Assembly: GCA_013812995.1 (NCBI GenBank)
Contig: JACCSL010000944.1
Coordinates: 1-6,581, forward strand
Origin: Ardenticatenales bacterium
Lineage (GTDB): Bacteria; Chloroflexota; Anaerolineae; Ardenticatenales; Ardenticatenaceae
Reading direction: 5' to 3'
Length of the DNA stretch: 6,581 nucleotides
Positions 1-6,498 of this stretch are shown in pieces. The notes below the pieces were generated by a model. That model was not told the origin of the DNA. It did not search any database and saw only the letters and a program-made list of their open reading frames with translations. A program made the position numbers and the translations under genes. The stretch's first letter is position 1; every line of letters begins with the position of its first letter.

Positions 1-35
1 GCCCCCGGGCGACCCTCTCTTCGTGTCAGCGGATT

Positions 36-1316
36 TTACTCCGTGCCAGGCAGCGGGAAACGCTGGCAGAAGCCGTTAACCTGCGCGGCAATCTCTGCGA
101 GCTTCTCCTCGTCCTCGTGGTTGAAAAGCACCTGCGCGACCCATGCCGCGATGTGCTCCATCTCCGCCTCCATCATCCCCCGGCTCGTCACAGCGGGCGT
201 GCCCAGCCGCACGCCGCTCGTCACGAAGGGGCTGGCGGGGTCGAAGGGAATCATGTTCTTGTTGACCGTGATGTGAACCTTGCCCAGCACCGCCTCCGCC
301 ACCTTGCCCGTGATGCTCGCGCTGCGGGTGTCCACCAACATGAGATGGTTGTCCGTGCCGCCGCTCACGATGCGCAGCCCATGTTCCTGCAACCGGCTGG
401 CGAGCCGCTGCGCGTTGCGTAGAATCTGCTCCTGGTACGCCTTGAAACTCGGCTGTAGTGCCTCGCCGAAGGCCACGGCCTTGGCCGCGATGACGTGCAT
501 CAGTGGGCCACCCTGGATGCCAGGGAAGATCGCCTTGTCCACGGCTTTTGCCAACTCCTCCGTACACATAATCATCCCGCCGCGCGGGCCGCGCAGCGTC
601 TTGTGGGTGGTCGTGGTGACGAAGTGACAGTGGGGGACAGGGTTGGGGTGCAGCCCCGCCGCGACTAGCCCGGCGATGTGGGCGATGTCCGCCAGCACAT
701 ACGCCCCAACGGTATCCGCGATGGCGCGGATGCGCTCGAAGTCGATCACACGCGGGTAGGCGGAGGCCCCGCAGACGATCATCTTCGGCTTGTGCTCCTG
801 AGTCAGCCGCTCCATCTCATCGTAGTCGATGCGCTCGCTCTCCGGGTTGATGCCGTACGCGATTACCTGGTAGAGCAGCCCGCTGAAGTTGACGGGACTC
901 CCGTGCGTGAGGTGGCCGCCCATGTCCAGCCGCATTCCCAGAATCGTGTCGCCCGGCTGAAGCACCGCCATGTACGAGGCCGCGTTGGCCTGGGAGCCAC
1001 TGTGAGGCTGCACATTGACATGCGCGGCCCCAAAGAGCTGCTTGGCGCGCTCCTGCGCCAGTCGCTCGGCCTCATCCACGACCTCGCAGCCGCCGTAGTA
1101 GCGTTTGCCGGGGTAGCCCTCCGCGTACTTGTTGGTCAGCACCGAGCCCATCGCGCGCAGCACGCCCGCACTGACATAGTTCTCGCTTGCAATCAACTCC
1201 AGCCCATCCCGCTGGCGCTCGCGCTCCGCTTCCAGAATCGCCCAAATCTGAGGATCGCTCTCCGCCAGCGCACCTGTCGGCGGGATCAGATGCTCGCGCT
1301 CTTCTATGGCTATCAT
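36..1316 (-). CDS. glyA: Serine hydroxymethyltransferase (GlyA)
   Basis: Cytoplasmic PLP enzyme that interconverts serine plus tetrahydrofolate with glycine plus 5,10-methylene-tetrahydrofolate, the main source of one-carbon units. The 426-residue product is close to the usual bacterial length (about 415-430). Numbered from the chosen start, visible landmarks are LIASENY near 41, [15 protein letters not shown] at 62-76, the HGSPVNFSG segment at 138-146, ADIAHIAG at 209-216 (D210 and H213 contact PLP), and the PLP-lysine motif [14 protein letters not shown] with the Schiff-base lysine at about K239. [14 protein letters not shown] at 367-380 holds the arginine that binds the substrate carboxylate (about R370). 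The frame is open 20 codons further upstream, to 1376, but ATG 1316 is preferred. It has a strong AAAAAGGAG seven bases upstream, and the -10 box at 1354-1359 would lie inside the longer version. No frameshift or missing catalytic residue is seen. No terminator is visible in the 35 bases left of its stop. Confidence 0.97.
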   Translation of the reverse strand: MIAIEEREHLIPPTGALAESDPQIWAILEAERERQRDGLELIASENYVSAGVLRAMGSVLTNKYAEGYPGKRYYGGCEVVDEAERLAQERAKQLFGAAHVNVQPHSGSQANAASYMAVLQPGDTILGMRLDMGGHLTHGSPVNFSGLLYQVIAYGINPESERIDYDEMERLTQEHKPKMIVCGASAYPRVIDFERIRAIADTVGAYVLADIAHIAGLVAAGLHPNPVPHCHFVTTTTHKTLRGPRGGMIMCTEELAKAVDKAIFPGIQGGPLMHVIAAKAVAFGEALQPSFKAYQEQILRNAQRLASRLQEHGLRIVSGGTDNHLMLVDTRSASITGKVAEAVLGKVHITVNKNMIPFDPASPFVTSGVRLGTPAVTSRGMMEAEMEHIAAWVAQVLFNHEDEEKLAEIAAQVNGFCQRFPLPGTE

Positions 1317-1323
1317 TTTATGG

Positions 1324-1332
1324 CTCCTTTTT
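1324..1332 (-). promoter_or_regulatory. glyA ribosome binding site that fixes the start
   Basis: Read on the minus strand this is AAAAAGGAG, followed by a seven-base spacer and ATG at 1316-1314. It is a near-perfect Shine-Dalgarno. It decides for the 426-residue start over the upstream in-frame ATG at 1376, whose N-terminal extension (MPKSGAILP...) does not resemble the family. Confidence 0.85.
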
Positions 1333-1353
1333 GAATATCCAGGGGTTGAGGGC

Positions 1354-1381
1354 AGTATAGCCCCGCTTTTTGGCACGGCAA
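1354..1381 (-). promoter_or_regulatory. Probable sigma-70 promoter for glyA
   Basis: On the minus strand a TATACT -10 box (1359 to 1354) is preceded after 16 bases by TTGCCG (1381 to 1376), a 4/6 match to the -35 consensus. Transcription would start near 1347 and give a leader of about 30 bases carrying the Shine-Dalgarno. This is pattern matching only. The -10 is good and the -35 is mediocre. Confidence 0.5.
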
Positions 1382-1401
1382 ACGCTACTCCCTCAAAATG
1401 G

Positions 1402-1432
1402 TTATAAGGGTCGCCTGAATTTCTGCTATACT
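1402..1432 (+). promoter_or_regulatory. Probable extended -10 promoter for the DUF951-transporter-glycosyltransferase unit
   Basis: TGCTATACT at 1424-1432 is an extended -10 element (TG-N-TATACT). The best -35-like hexamer, TTATAA at 1402-1407, is weak with a long 19-base spacer, so the extended TG probably does most of the work. The predicted start near 1439 leaves a leader of about 25 bases before the ATG at 1464. The core GCTATACT also occurs in the divergent glyA promoter. Confidence 0.5.
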
Positions 1433-1463
1433 CCTTCGATATATTTTCGCCAGAGAGTCACAC

Positions 1464-1682
1464 ATGACAGAGATCGCTTACAATCCTACCCTCGAAGATC
1501 GCATCCAACTCCGCAAGAAACATCCCTGCGGCAGCGACGTATGGACAGTGGTTCGCCTTGGGGCCGACATTGGCCTGCTCTGTGAGGGCTGTGGGCGCAA
1601 GGTGCTGCTGGAGCGGCCCGTGCTCCGCAAGCGGCTCAAACGCGTACTGACGACCCCCAACAGAGAGCAGGGTAACCCATGA
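1464..1682 (+). CDS. DUF951 family small protein, putative zinc-binding
   Basis: A 72-residue protein recognised as DUF951 (Pfam PF06107) from its hallmark line: KKHPCGSDVW at about 18-27, then VRLGADIGLLCEGCGRKVLL at about 30-49. Members are about 60-75 residues long and have no established function. Cys22, Cys40 and Cys43, with His20 as a possible fourth ligand, could form a small zinc site (an inference). The C-terminal part is strongly basic (RPVLRKRLKR), which would suit nucleic-acid or ribosome contact, but this is speculative. The ATG at 1464 has only a weak purine-rich AGAGAG about six bases upstream. Its stop overlaps the transporter's start in ATGA (1679-1682), so the two are very likely translationally coupled. 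Family assignment is firm; role unknown. Confidence 0.88.
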   Translation: MTEIAYNPTLEDRIQLRKKHPCGSDVWTVVRLGADIGLLCEGCGRKVLLERPVLRKRLKRVLTTPNREQGNP

Positions 1683-3058
1683 CCGCACTTCCACGCACCG
1701 AGACTGACAGCCAGGAGCGCAAGAATCACTCCTTCCGGGCGCTGCTCCGCAACGAGGCGTTTCGCCGCCTTTGGCTAGCACAGCTTATCTCCCAGACGGC
1801 GCACAATGGCATTCACTATGTCGAACTGCTGATGATCGCCCGCCTGACCAACTCGACGGGCCATGTGGGGATCATGATCCTCGCCTTTACGCTGCCCGCC
1901 GTGCTCTTCAGCGCCATCGCGGGCGTGCTGGTGGATCGATTGCCCAAGCGGCGCATCCTGGTCTCCTCCAATGTGGCGCGCATCATCACAGCCCTGAGCT
2001 ACATCATCGCCCTGAAACTCTTCAGCGGGCAGTTGCTTCTTTTCTGGGTCTACGGTGTGACCTTCCTCGCCAGTGCCATTGCCCAGTTCTTTGCCCCCGC
2101 CGAGGGAGCGATGATTCCGCTCCTGGTCGAGCGGCGGCGGCTGATTACCGCCAACTCGCTCTTCAACCTGACCATCACGGGGACACAGGTGCTTGGGCTG
2201 CTGGTGCTCTTTCCCTTTGTCATCAAGATAGGGGACCGCTGGCTGGGCAAGGGCAACGGGATCGAGTTCTCCTTTGCCCTCGTTGCCATCATGTATACCA
2301 TCGCCTCGTACCTGCTGAGCAAATTACCCCCCGACCCTGAGCAGCCGACGACGGCACAGAGCAAGGAGGTGCCAGTGAGCCAGGGCGCTATCCGTCGCAC
2401 TCTGGACGAGTTGCGCGAGGGGTGGCGCTTCATGCTGAATACGCCCACCCTCTGGGTACCCATCGTGAACCTCTCCGTTACAGCAACGGTAGCCATGATT
2501 CTGGCGATGATGGCCCCGCAGTTCGCCACCGAGATTCTGCGCGTCAGTCAGGAGGATGCCATCTACATCTTCGCCCCGGTGGGCGTGGGGATGCTACTGG
2601 GCACCTTCTCCATTCCCCGCTTCAGCCACCTTTTCCAGAGGGAGCAAATCTCCAACACGGGGCTGCTGCTCCAGGGCGTGGTGCTCTTCTTCATGGGGAG
2701 TATCTCTGCCATCTGGGGAGGCTCCACGGCGATGACGTTGGGGACGATGGGGCTCACCTTTGCGCTGGGCATCGGCTTTGCCATGATTGGTATCCCGGCT
2801 CAGACCATGCTTCAGGAGCGAACGGTTGCCGCCGTGCGGGGGCGTGTCTTCAGCGTACAGTTCCTTCTGGCAAACCTGCTCTCCATCCCGCCGCTCCTTT
2901 CCGCCGGCACCCTGGCGGACCGCGTCGGTATCCCGCCGGTCATGATCATCGCCTCCCTGACCCTCTTTCTCCTAGCTGGATGGTCTATCTTCTGGGCCGC
3001 CCGCCACCCGGCTCAGCCCCTGTCATTGGACGAGATGGCCGAGTTGCACGAAGATTAG
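1679..3058 (+). CDS. Major facilitator superfamily transporter (MFS_3/EntS-like exporter type)
   Basis: A 459-residue integral membrane protein with the usual length and two-halves layout of a 12-helix MFS carrier. A hydrophilic N-terminus of about 20 residues leads into LLRNEAFRRLWLAQLIS (22-38), typical of the MFS_3 group. Motif A between helices 2 and 3 reads GVLVDRLPKRRIL (82-94). APAEGAMIPLLVERRRLITA (139-158) is the characteristic stretch before helix 5. A polar loop at about 216-250 separates the halves. The second half contains QERTVAAVRGRVFSVQFLLA (379-398), the second-half counterpart typical of this group. Relatives are proton-driven exporters of siderophores, macrolides and other small molecules, but the substrate cannot be read from sequence. 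The gene sits downstream of the DUF951 gene with a 4-base overlap and 31 bases upstream of a glycosyltransferase gene, so all three are probably cotranscribed. Whether it moves a lipid-related compound is unknown. Confidence 0.9.
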   Translation: MTALPRTETDSQERKNHSFRALLRNEAFRRLWLAQLISQTAHNGIHYVELLMIARLTNSTGHVGIMILAFTLPAVLFSAIAGVLVDRLPKRRILVSSNVARIITALSYIIALKLFSGQLLLFWVYGVTFLASAIAQFFAPAEGAMIPLLVERRRLITANSLFNLTITGTQVLGLLVLFPFVIKIGDRWLGKGNGIEFSFALVAIMYTIASYLLSKLPPDPEQPTTAQSKEVPVSQGAIRRTLDELREGWRFMLNTPTLWVPIVNLSVTATVAMILAMMAPQFATEILRVSQEDAIYIFAPVGVGMLLGTFSIPRFSHLFQREQISNTGLLLQGVVLFFMGSISAIWGGSTAMTLGTMGLTFALGIGFAMIGIPAQTMLQERTVAAVRGRVFSVQFLLANLLSIPPLLSAGTLADRVGIPPVMIIASLTLFLLAGWSIFWAARHPAQPLSLDEMAELHED

Positions 3059-3089
3059 GCGAGAAGCTGACTGCTCCATAGGGGGATGT

Positions 3090-4262
3090 GTGCCACATAT
3101 TTTGATTCTCATGAGCGATACCGGAGGGGGCCATCGAGCAGCAGCCGAGGCTATCCAGCACGCGATCGGGCGCTTGGATGATAAAAACGAATTTACGGTT
3201 GAACTGCTGGATTTTATTAAAGAGACAGCCATCCCCCCCTGGGATCGGCTAGGCCGCATCTACAAACCAGCGGTAGACCATGCCTCCTGGCTCTGGGGGG
3301 CCGGGTTCAAGGCAACCTCGCCCTGGCCGATTCGCAAGAGCCTGACTGCCCTCAATGCGACGGTGGCTGGCCCGAAGATGATGCGCCTGCTGCGCAAACA
3401 TCCTGCCGATCTCGTCGTTTCTGTCCATCCGCTCTCGACGAGCGTGCCAGGGCGCATCCTGCGCCGCATCCGCCCCGAGGTACCTTTCGTGATCGTGGTC
3501 ACGGATCTGGTCACCACCCATCCATTCTGGTATTGGAAAGGGGCCGACGCCACCTACGTGGCGAGCGAGGAGGCGCGCGATCGTGCCCTCCGCCTGGGGG
3601 TTCCTGCCAGCAAGATCGAGATCACTGGCTTGCCCATTGATGTACGCTTCCAGGAGTTGCCCGACCGCAAGGAAGAGATGAAGCGTGAGTACGGGATGCC
3701 TACAGACCGCGCGATGCTCCTGCTCATCGGGGGTGGGGAGGGGATGGGCAACCTGGAGGGGTTTGCCAGGGCCATCGCCAGCAGCGGGCTGCCGCTGTCG
3801 CTCATGGTGGTGGCCGGGCGCAACGAGAAGCTGCGCCGCCGCCTCAGCACCACTGCCTGGGAGATTCCGGTGCAGGTGACCGGCTTCGTGCGCGATATGC
3901 CGCGCCGCATGGCCGCCGCCGATGTGCTGATTACCAAGGCCGGACCCGGCACGCTCTGCGAGGGGCTGGCGGCCCGGCTGCCCATCTTTATTACCGGGTT
4001 TATTCCGGGGCAGGAAGAGGGCAATGTGCGCTGGATTACCGAGAACAACGCGGGGCGGCTGACCCTGACCCCCGACGATGTCACCATTGCTCTGCACGGT
4101 CTCTTCGATAAAAAGGGGCCAACCCCGCTCTACGACGACGCCCAGGAAGCCGCCGCCCGCCTCGCCCGACCCGAGGCCGCCATCACCGTGGCCGAGCGGC
4201 TCATGGCCCTGGCAAGTGGCGCGTTGACGCGCAAGCAGGACAACGGCAAGCACGAGAAATGA
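3090..4262 (+). CDS. MGDG synthase-type glycosyltransferase (GT28 family, UgtP/diacylglycerol glycosyltransferase-like)
   Basis: Probable membrane-associated GT-B enzyme that transfers a sugar from a UDP-sugar to diacylglycerol to make glycolipid. The 390 residues match the bacterial MGDG synthase/UgtP family. The N-terminal domain opens with the strand and glycine loop HILILMSDTGGGHRAAAEAI (3-22), then WDRLGRIYKP (51-60), VVTDLVTTHPFW (136-147) and TGLPIDVRF (179-187). The C-terminal donor-binding domain has LLIGGGEGMGN (211-221), TKAGPGTLCEGLA (282-294) and PGQEEGN (306-312), the sugar-nucleotide-binding signature of MurG/MGDG-type enzymes. The start is GTG at 3090, behind GGGGGA at 3081-3086. 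A later ATG at residue 8 would cut the first beta strand of the Rossmann fold. Sugar (glucose or galactose), acceptor and processivity cannot be predicted. MurG is excluded by the MGDG_synth-type N-terminus. It is the last gene before the terminator at 4279-4306. Confidence 0.88.
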   Translation: MPHILILMSDTGGGHRAAAEAIQHAIGRLDDKNEFTVELLDFIKETAIPPWDRLGRIYKPAVDHASWLWGAGFKATSPWPIRKSLTALNATVAGPKMMRLLRKHPADLVVSVHPLSTSVPGRILRRIRPEVPFVIVVTDLVTTHPFWYWKGADATYVASEEARDRALRLGVPASKIEITGLPIDVRFQELPDRKEEMKREYGMPTDRAMLLLIGGGEGMGNLEGFARAIASSGLPLSLMVVAGRNEKLRRRLSTTAWEIPVQVTGFVRDMPRRMAAADVLITKAGPGTLCEGLAARLPIFITGFIPGQEEGNVRWITENNAGRLTLTPDDVTIALHGLFDKKGPTPLYDDAQEAAARLARPEAAITVAERLMALASGALTRKQDNGKHEK

Positions 4263-4278
4263 GAGCCTCCCTTTTCAC

Positions 4279-4306
4279 AAAAACCCGCCATCTCGGCGGG
4301 TTTTTT
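4279..4306 (+). terminator. Rho-independent terminator after the glycosyltransferase gene
   Basis: A perfect 11-bp stem (AAAAACCCGCC / GGCGGGTTTTT) with a 5-base ATCTC loop, running into six T residues at 4301-4306. It lies 17 bases after the glycosyltransferase stop. It separates the three-gene unit from the acyl-CoA ligase gene. The A-rich left arm means it may also work in the other direction, although no gene needs that here. Confidence 0.93.
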
Positions 4307-4321
4307 ATTTGCCTTAGCCCC

Positions 4322-4361
4322 ATTTTGACACAGTGCATCATAAATTGACACGATGCATCAT
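4322..4361 (+). repeat. Tandem 20-bp direct repeat over the fadD promoter
   Basis: TTGACACAGTGCATCAT (4325-4341) and TTGACACGATGCATCAT (4345-4361) match at 15 of 17 positions, with a 20-bp period (about two helical turns). The second copy supplies the -35 hexamer of the promoter and contains the self-complementary octamer GATGCATC at 4352-4359. TGCATC (4334-4339) and GATGCA (4352-4357) also form an inverted pair across the two copies. This arrangement is typical of a two-site operator, but no regulator is identified. Confidence 0.75.
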
Positions 4362-4374
4362 GGCCCACTATAAT
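4345..4374 (+). promoter_or_regulatory. Near-consensus sigma-70 promoter for the acyl-CoA ligase gene
   Basis: A perfect TTGACA (4345-4350), an 18-base spacer and a perfect TATAAT (4369-4374). The predicted start is near 4381, giving a leader of about 138 bases. The core boxes are as strong as any in the window. That makes repression, through the overlapping repeat and the GATGCATC palindrome in the spacer, a natural expectation, though this is inferred. Confidence 0.85.
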
Positions 4375-4375
4375 G

Positions 4376-4394
4376 CCAAACAACCGTTTGGTTG
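4376..4394 (+). promoter_or_regulatory. Palindrome at the fadD transcription start, candidate operator
   Basis: CCAAAC-AACC-GTTTGG (4376-4391) is a perfect 6-bp inverted repeat. It overlaps a second one, CAACC-GTTT-GGTTG (4381-4394). It lies directly after the -10 box and covers the predicted start point, where a bound repressor would block transcription. TetR-family regulators of fatty-acid degradation genes often bind palindromes in such places, but no regulator gene is in the window, so the assignment is tentative. Confidence 0.45.
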
Positions 4395-4513
4395 CTTACT
4401 CTCGATCTGTCGTGAAAGGCAACACGCATTGATTCTTCCCTTAATCCAGCCGTGCTCCCATTGACTCTGCCAGAGGCAGAGTGGCGCGGCTTTTCCATTT
4501 CCAGAAGGGAGCA
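4391..4513 (+). promoter_or_regulatory. Structured 5' leader of fadD with possible Shine-Dalgarno sequestration
   Basis: Several pairings are visible. GTTGC (4391-4395) pairs with GCAAC (4419-4423) around a small CGA-TCTG-TCG hairpin. A perfect 8-bp hairpin ACTCTGCC-AGA-GGCAGAGT spans 4464-4482. AGCCGTG (4448-4454) can pair with CGCGGCT (4485-4491, one G-U) to enclose it, just before TTTT. In competition, TGCTCCC (4453-4459) is perfectly complementary to GGGAGCA (4507-4513), which is the ribosome binding site, and TCCCTT (4437-4442) complements AAGGGA (4505-4510). The outer stem and the Shine-Dalgarno pairing share bases 4453-4454, so they could be alternatives. No known riboswitch class or T-box signature is recognised. 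This is a hypothesis from hand-made pairing. Confidence 0.4.
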
Positions 4514-4518
4514 ACCCC

Positions 4519-6207
4519 ATGAGTACGAACCCTTGGACTACATTCTATGACCCCGGTGTACCAGAGAGCGTCAACATTCCGGAGGTCCCCCTGCCGGAGC
4601 TGGTGGCGGACAGTGCAAAGCGCTACCCCAACCGCCCCGCCCTGGTGTTCTTCAACAGCGAGGTAAGCTACAAGGAACTGGACGAGGCCATCACGCAGTT
4701 TGCAGCGGGGTTGCAGGTTCTGGGACTAGCAAAGGGAGATCGTGTAGCCCTCTACGTTCCCAACACCCCCCAGTATGTGATCGCCTTCTTTGGTATCCTG
4801 CGGGCGGGTGGGGTCGTCGTACCGACCAACATCCAGTATGTCCCGCGTGAGATCAAGCACCAGTTGAACGATAGCGGCGCAAAATACGTTGTCTGCCTCT
4901 CGAAGTTCTACTCCAATGTGAAGCAGATTCGCCATGAGACCTCCGTCGAGCATGTCGTCGTCACCAATATCAAAGAATATTTCCCCACCGTCACCAACGT
5001 TCTCTTCACTCTCTTCAAGGAGAAGAAGGACGGCCACCGCGTTGACATCACCGAGGACCGGGGCACTCACTGGTTCCAGGATGTCCTGGAGATGGGACGG
5101 CTACGCGGCTTCCAGCCGGTAGAGACATCGAACCAGGACATCGCCGTGCTGGGCTATACGGGCGGTACGACGGGCGTGCCCAAGGGCGCGATGCTCACGC
5201 ACCGCAACCTGGTGGCCAATGTCCAGCAATTGAAGGCGTGGGACACGGAGATGAAACCCGCGCAGGAAGCGATTCTGGGCGCGCTGCCCTTCTTCCACTC
5301 CTACGGGATGACCACCTGTATGAACTTCGCCCTGACCACGGGCAGCAGACTCATCCTGATTCCCAACCCGCGCGACCTCACGGACGTGCTCAAGAACATC
5401 GACAAGCACAAGCCCAGCCTGTTCCCGGGGCTGCCCACGCTCTACACCGCGCTCAACAACTACCCGGACGTCCACAAGTATGACCTCAAGTCGGTTCGCG
5501 CCTGCTTGAGCGGCGCGTCTGCGCTGCCCGTCGAGGTTCAGAAGCGCTTCGAGGAGTTGACCGGCGCGCAGGTCGTCGAGGGCTATGGGATGACCGAGTG
5601 CAGCCCCGTTGCCATCGCGACGCCGCTCAAGGGAAAGCGCAAGGTCGGGAAGATCGGTGTTCCCGTTCCCAGCACCGAGGCGAAGATTATCAGCGTGGAC
5701 ACCGGCGAGCCGGTCGGCCACGGGGAGCCGGGCGAGCTGCTGCTGCGTGGGCCGCAGGTGATGAAGGGCTACTGGAACCGCCCGGACGATCAAACCGTGG
5801 ACGAGGAAGGCTGGCTCCACACCGGCGACATCGCCATGACGGACGAGGACCACTTCTTCGAGATTGTGGACCGCAAGAAGGATATGATTATCGCCAGCGG
5901 CTTCAATGTCTACCCGCGCGAGATCGAGGAGGTGCTCTATGAGCATCCGAAGATTCTCGAGGCGGCGGTTGCCGGGATTCCCGATGAGTATCGCGGCGAG
6001 ACGGTGAAAGCCTATGTGGTGCTCAAGGAAGGGGAAAGTGCCACGGCGGAGGAGATCATGCAGTTCTGCGCGGATCGCCTGGCCCCCTACAAGCGCCCCA
6101 AGGCGCTGGAGTTCCGCAGCGAGCTGCCCAAGTCGATGGTCGGTAAGATTCTGCGCCGTATCCTCGTCGAGGAAGAGCTGAAGAAGCGCGAGAACGCCGC
6201 CGCGTAG
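4519..6207 (+). CDS. fadD: Long-chain fatty-acid--CoA ligase (FadD-type, AMP-forming)
   Basis: Adenylate-forming enzyme that activates a fatty acid with ATP and joins it to CoA, feeding beta-oxidation or lipid synthesis. The 562 residues are the usual length for bacterial FadD/LcfA enzymes. Visible core motifs are the phosphate loop YTGGTTGVPKG (213-223), the GYGMTE motif (355-360), the WLHTGD motif (432-437) whose aspartate binds the ribose, and the fatty-acyl-CoA-synthetase signature region DRKKDMIIASGFNVYPREIE (451-470), which contains the hinge. Near the C-terminus GKILRR (542-547) carries the adenylation lysine, about K543. All key residues are present. ATG 4519 follows AAGGGAG (4505-4511) at a good distance. 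No signal peptide or membrane helix is obvious. It is a single-gene unit with its own promoter at 4345-4374 and terminator at 6226-6257. Chain-length preference cannot be told, so a medium-chain or other acyl-CoA ligase remains possible. Confidence 0.92.
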   Translation: MSTNPWTTFYDPGVPESVNIPEVPLPELVADSAKRYPNRPALVFFNSEVSYKELDEAITQFAAGLQVLGLAKGDRVALYVPNTPQYVIAFFGILRAGGVVVPTNIQYVPREIKHQLNDSGAKYVVCLSKFYSNVKQIRHETSVEHVVVTNIKEYFPTVTNVLFTLFKEKKDGHRVDITEDRGTHWFQDVLEMGRLRGFQPVETSNQDIAVLGYTGGTTGVPKGAMLTHRNLVANVQQLKAWDTEMKPAQEAILGALPFFHSYGMTTCMNFALTTGSRLILIPNPRDLTDVLKNIDKHKPSLFPGLPTLYTALNNYPDVHKYDLKSVRACLSGASALPVEVQKRFEELTGAQVVEGYGMTECSPVAIATPLKGKRKVGKIGVPVPSTEAKIISVDTGEPVGHGEPGELLLRGPQVMKGYWNRPDDQTVDEEGWLHTGDIAMTDEDHFFEIVDRKKDMIIASGFNVYPREIEEVLYEHPKILEAAVAGIPDEYRGETVKAYVVLKEGESATAEEIMQFCADRLAPYKRPKALEFRSELPKSMVGKILRRILVEEELKKRENAAA

Positions 6208-6225
6208 CCGCACTCAGTTTAGCAG

Positions 6226-6257
6226 AAAGCGCCTGGTAACTTACCAGGCGCTTTTTT
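6226..6257 (+). terminator. Rho-independent terminator after fadD
   Basis: AAAGCGCCTGGTAA and TTACCAGGCGCTTT form a nearly uninterrupted palindrome (about 13 usable pairs with a 3-base loop around 6239-6241), followed by T residues through 6257. It starts 18 bases after the fadD stop. The A-rich left arm is interrupted, so it is a weaker terminator for leftward transcripts. Confidence 0.93.
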
Positions 6258-6309
6258 GCTTTTTAGTATCGTCCGTCACACACAGCCCACGTTATCGAGC
6301 CGGTGATAC

Positions 6310-6498
6310 TCAATTCTCGGGGGGCATAGCCTGCCAGATTTTTTCGGCGAGCATCTGGTAGGCGGAGGCCCAGGCTTCCTCGACTTCTGGGGTGTATTCC
6401 TCGCCCAGTAGTTTCTGTAGCACCTCTAGAAGTATCTCCCCCATCAGCGTGTAGTACCGACATTCCGCATAGAACGAGCGTTCTTTGATAATTAAAGG
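6310..6498 (-). pseudogene. C-terminal fragment of a bacterial haemoglobin-like globin
   Basis: Read leftward from about 6489 to the TGA at 6312-6310, the frame encodes a 62-residue open stretch. Its last 58 or so residues resemble the G and H helices of single-domain bacterial globins and the globin part of flavohaemoglobins. The pattern is YYTLMGEILLEVLQKLLGEE, then YTPEVEEAWASAYQMLAEKI, comparable with the Vitreoscilla-type Y-P-I-V-G...LL...LGDAATD..LDAW..AYG..AD ending. A full globin needs about 135-145 residues. The A-F helices with the haem-binding proximal histidine and the distal residues are absent. The frame runs into a TAG at 6501-6499, no ATG or ribosome site precedes the homology (the only in-frame ATG, 6444, lies inside helix G), and no other frame to its right continues the domain. 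It is therefore best read as a decayed or truncated gene. Family assignment is by eye from a short segment. Confidence 0.68.

Noticed and set aside
1317..1376. Upstream extension of glyA to the ATG at 1376, adding 20 residues.
   Set aside because: No ribosome site precedes it, the extension does not resemble the family, and the predicted glyA -10 box lies within it. ATG 1316 has an excellent Shine-Dalgarno.
4360..4464. A 34-codon frame (ATG 4360 to TGA 4464) upstream of fadD that could be a leader peptide.
   Set aside because: Its ATG lies inside the promoter spacer, about 20 bases upstream of the predicted transcription start, so it would not be in the fadD mRNA. It has no Shine-Dalgarno and no run of regulatory codons.
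4441..4495. The nested hairpin followed by TTTT in the fadD leader as a full intrinsic terminator or a T-box.
   Set aside because: The T run is only four bases and is then interrupted by CC. The T-box hallmark (AGGGTGG...ACCGCG-type) sequence is missing. It is kept only as a possible structured leader.
5101..6213. Long minus-strand open frame (370 codons) opposite fadD, and a similar 334-codon one opposite the glycosyltransferase (3249-4253).
   Set aside because: Both are antisense to genes with full sets of conserved motifs. Their translations are rich in His, Arg, Gly and Ala without any domain pattern, as expected for the complementary frame of GC-rich codons.
6263..6463. Minus-strand open frame of 66 codons at the right end.
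   Set aside because: It is in a different frame from the globin-like segment it overlaps, shows no recognisable domain, has an Arg/Gly-rich composition typical of a shadow frame, and runs into the region next to the fadD terminator.
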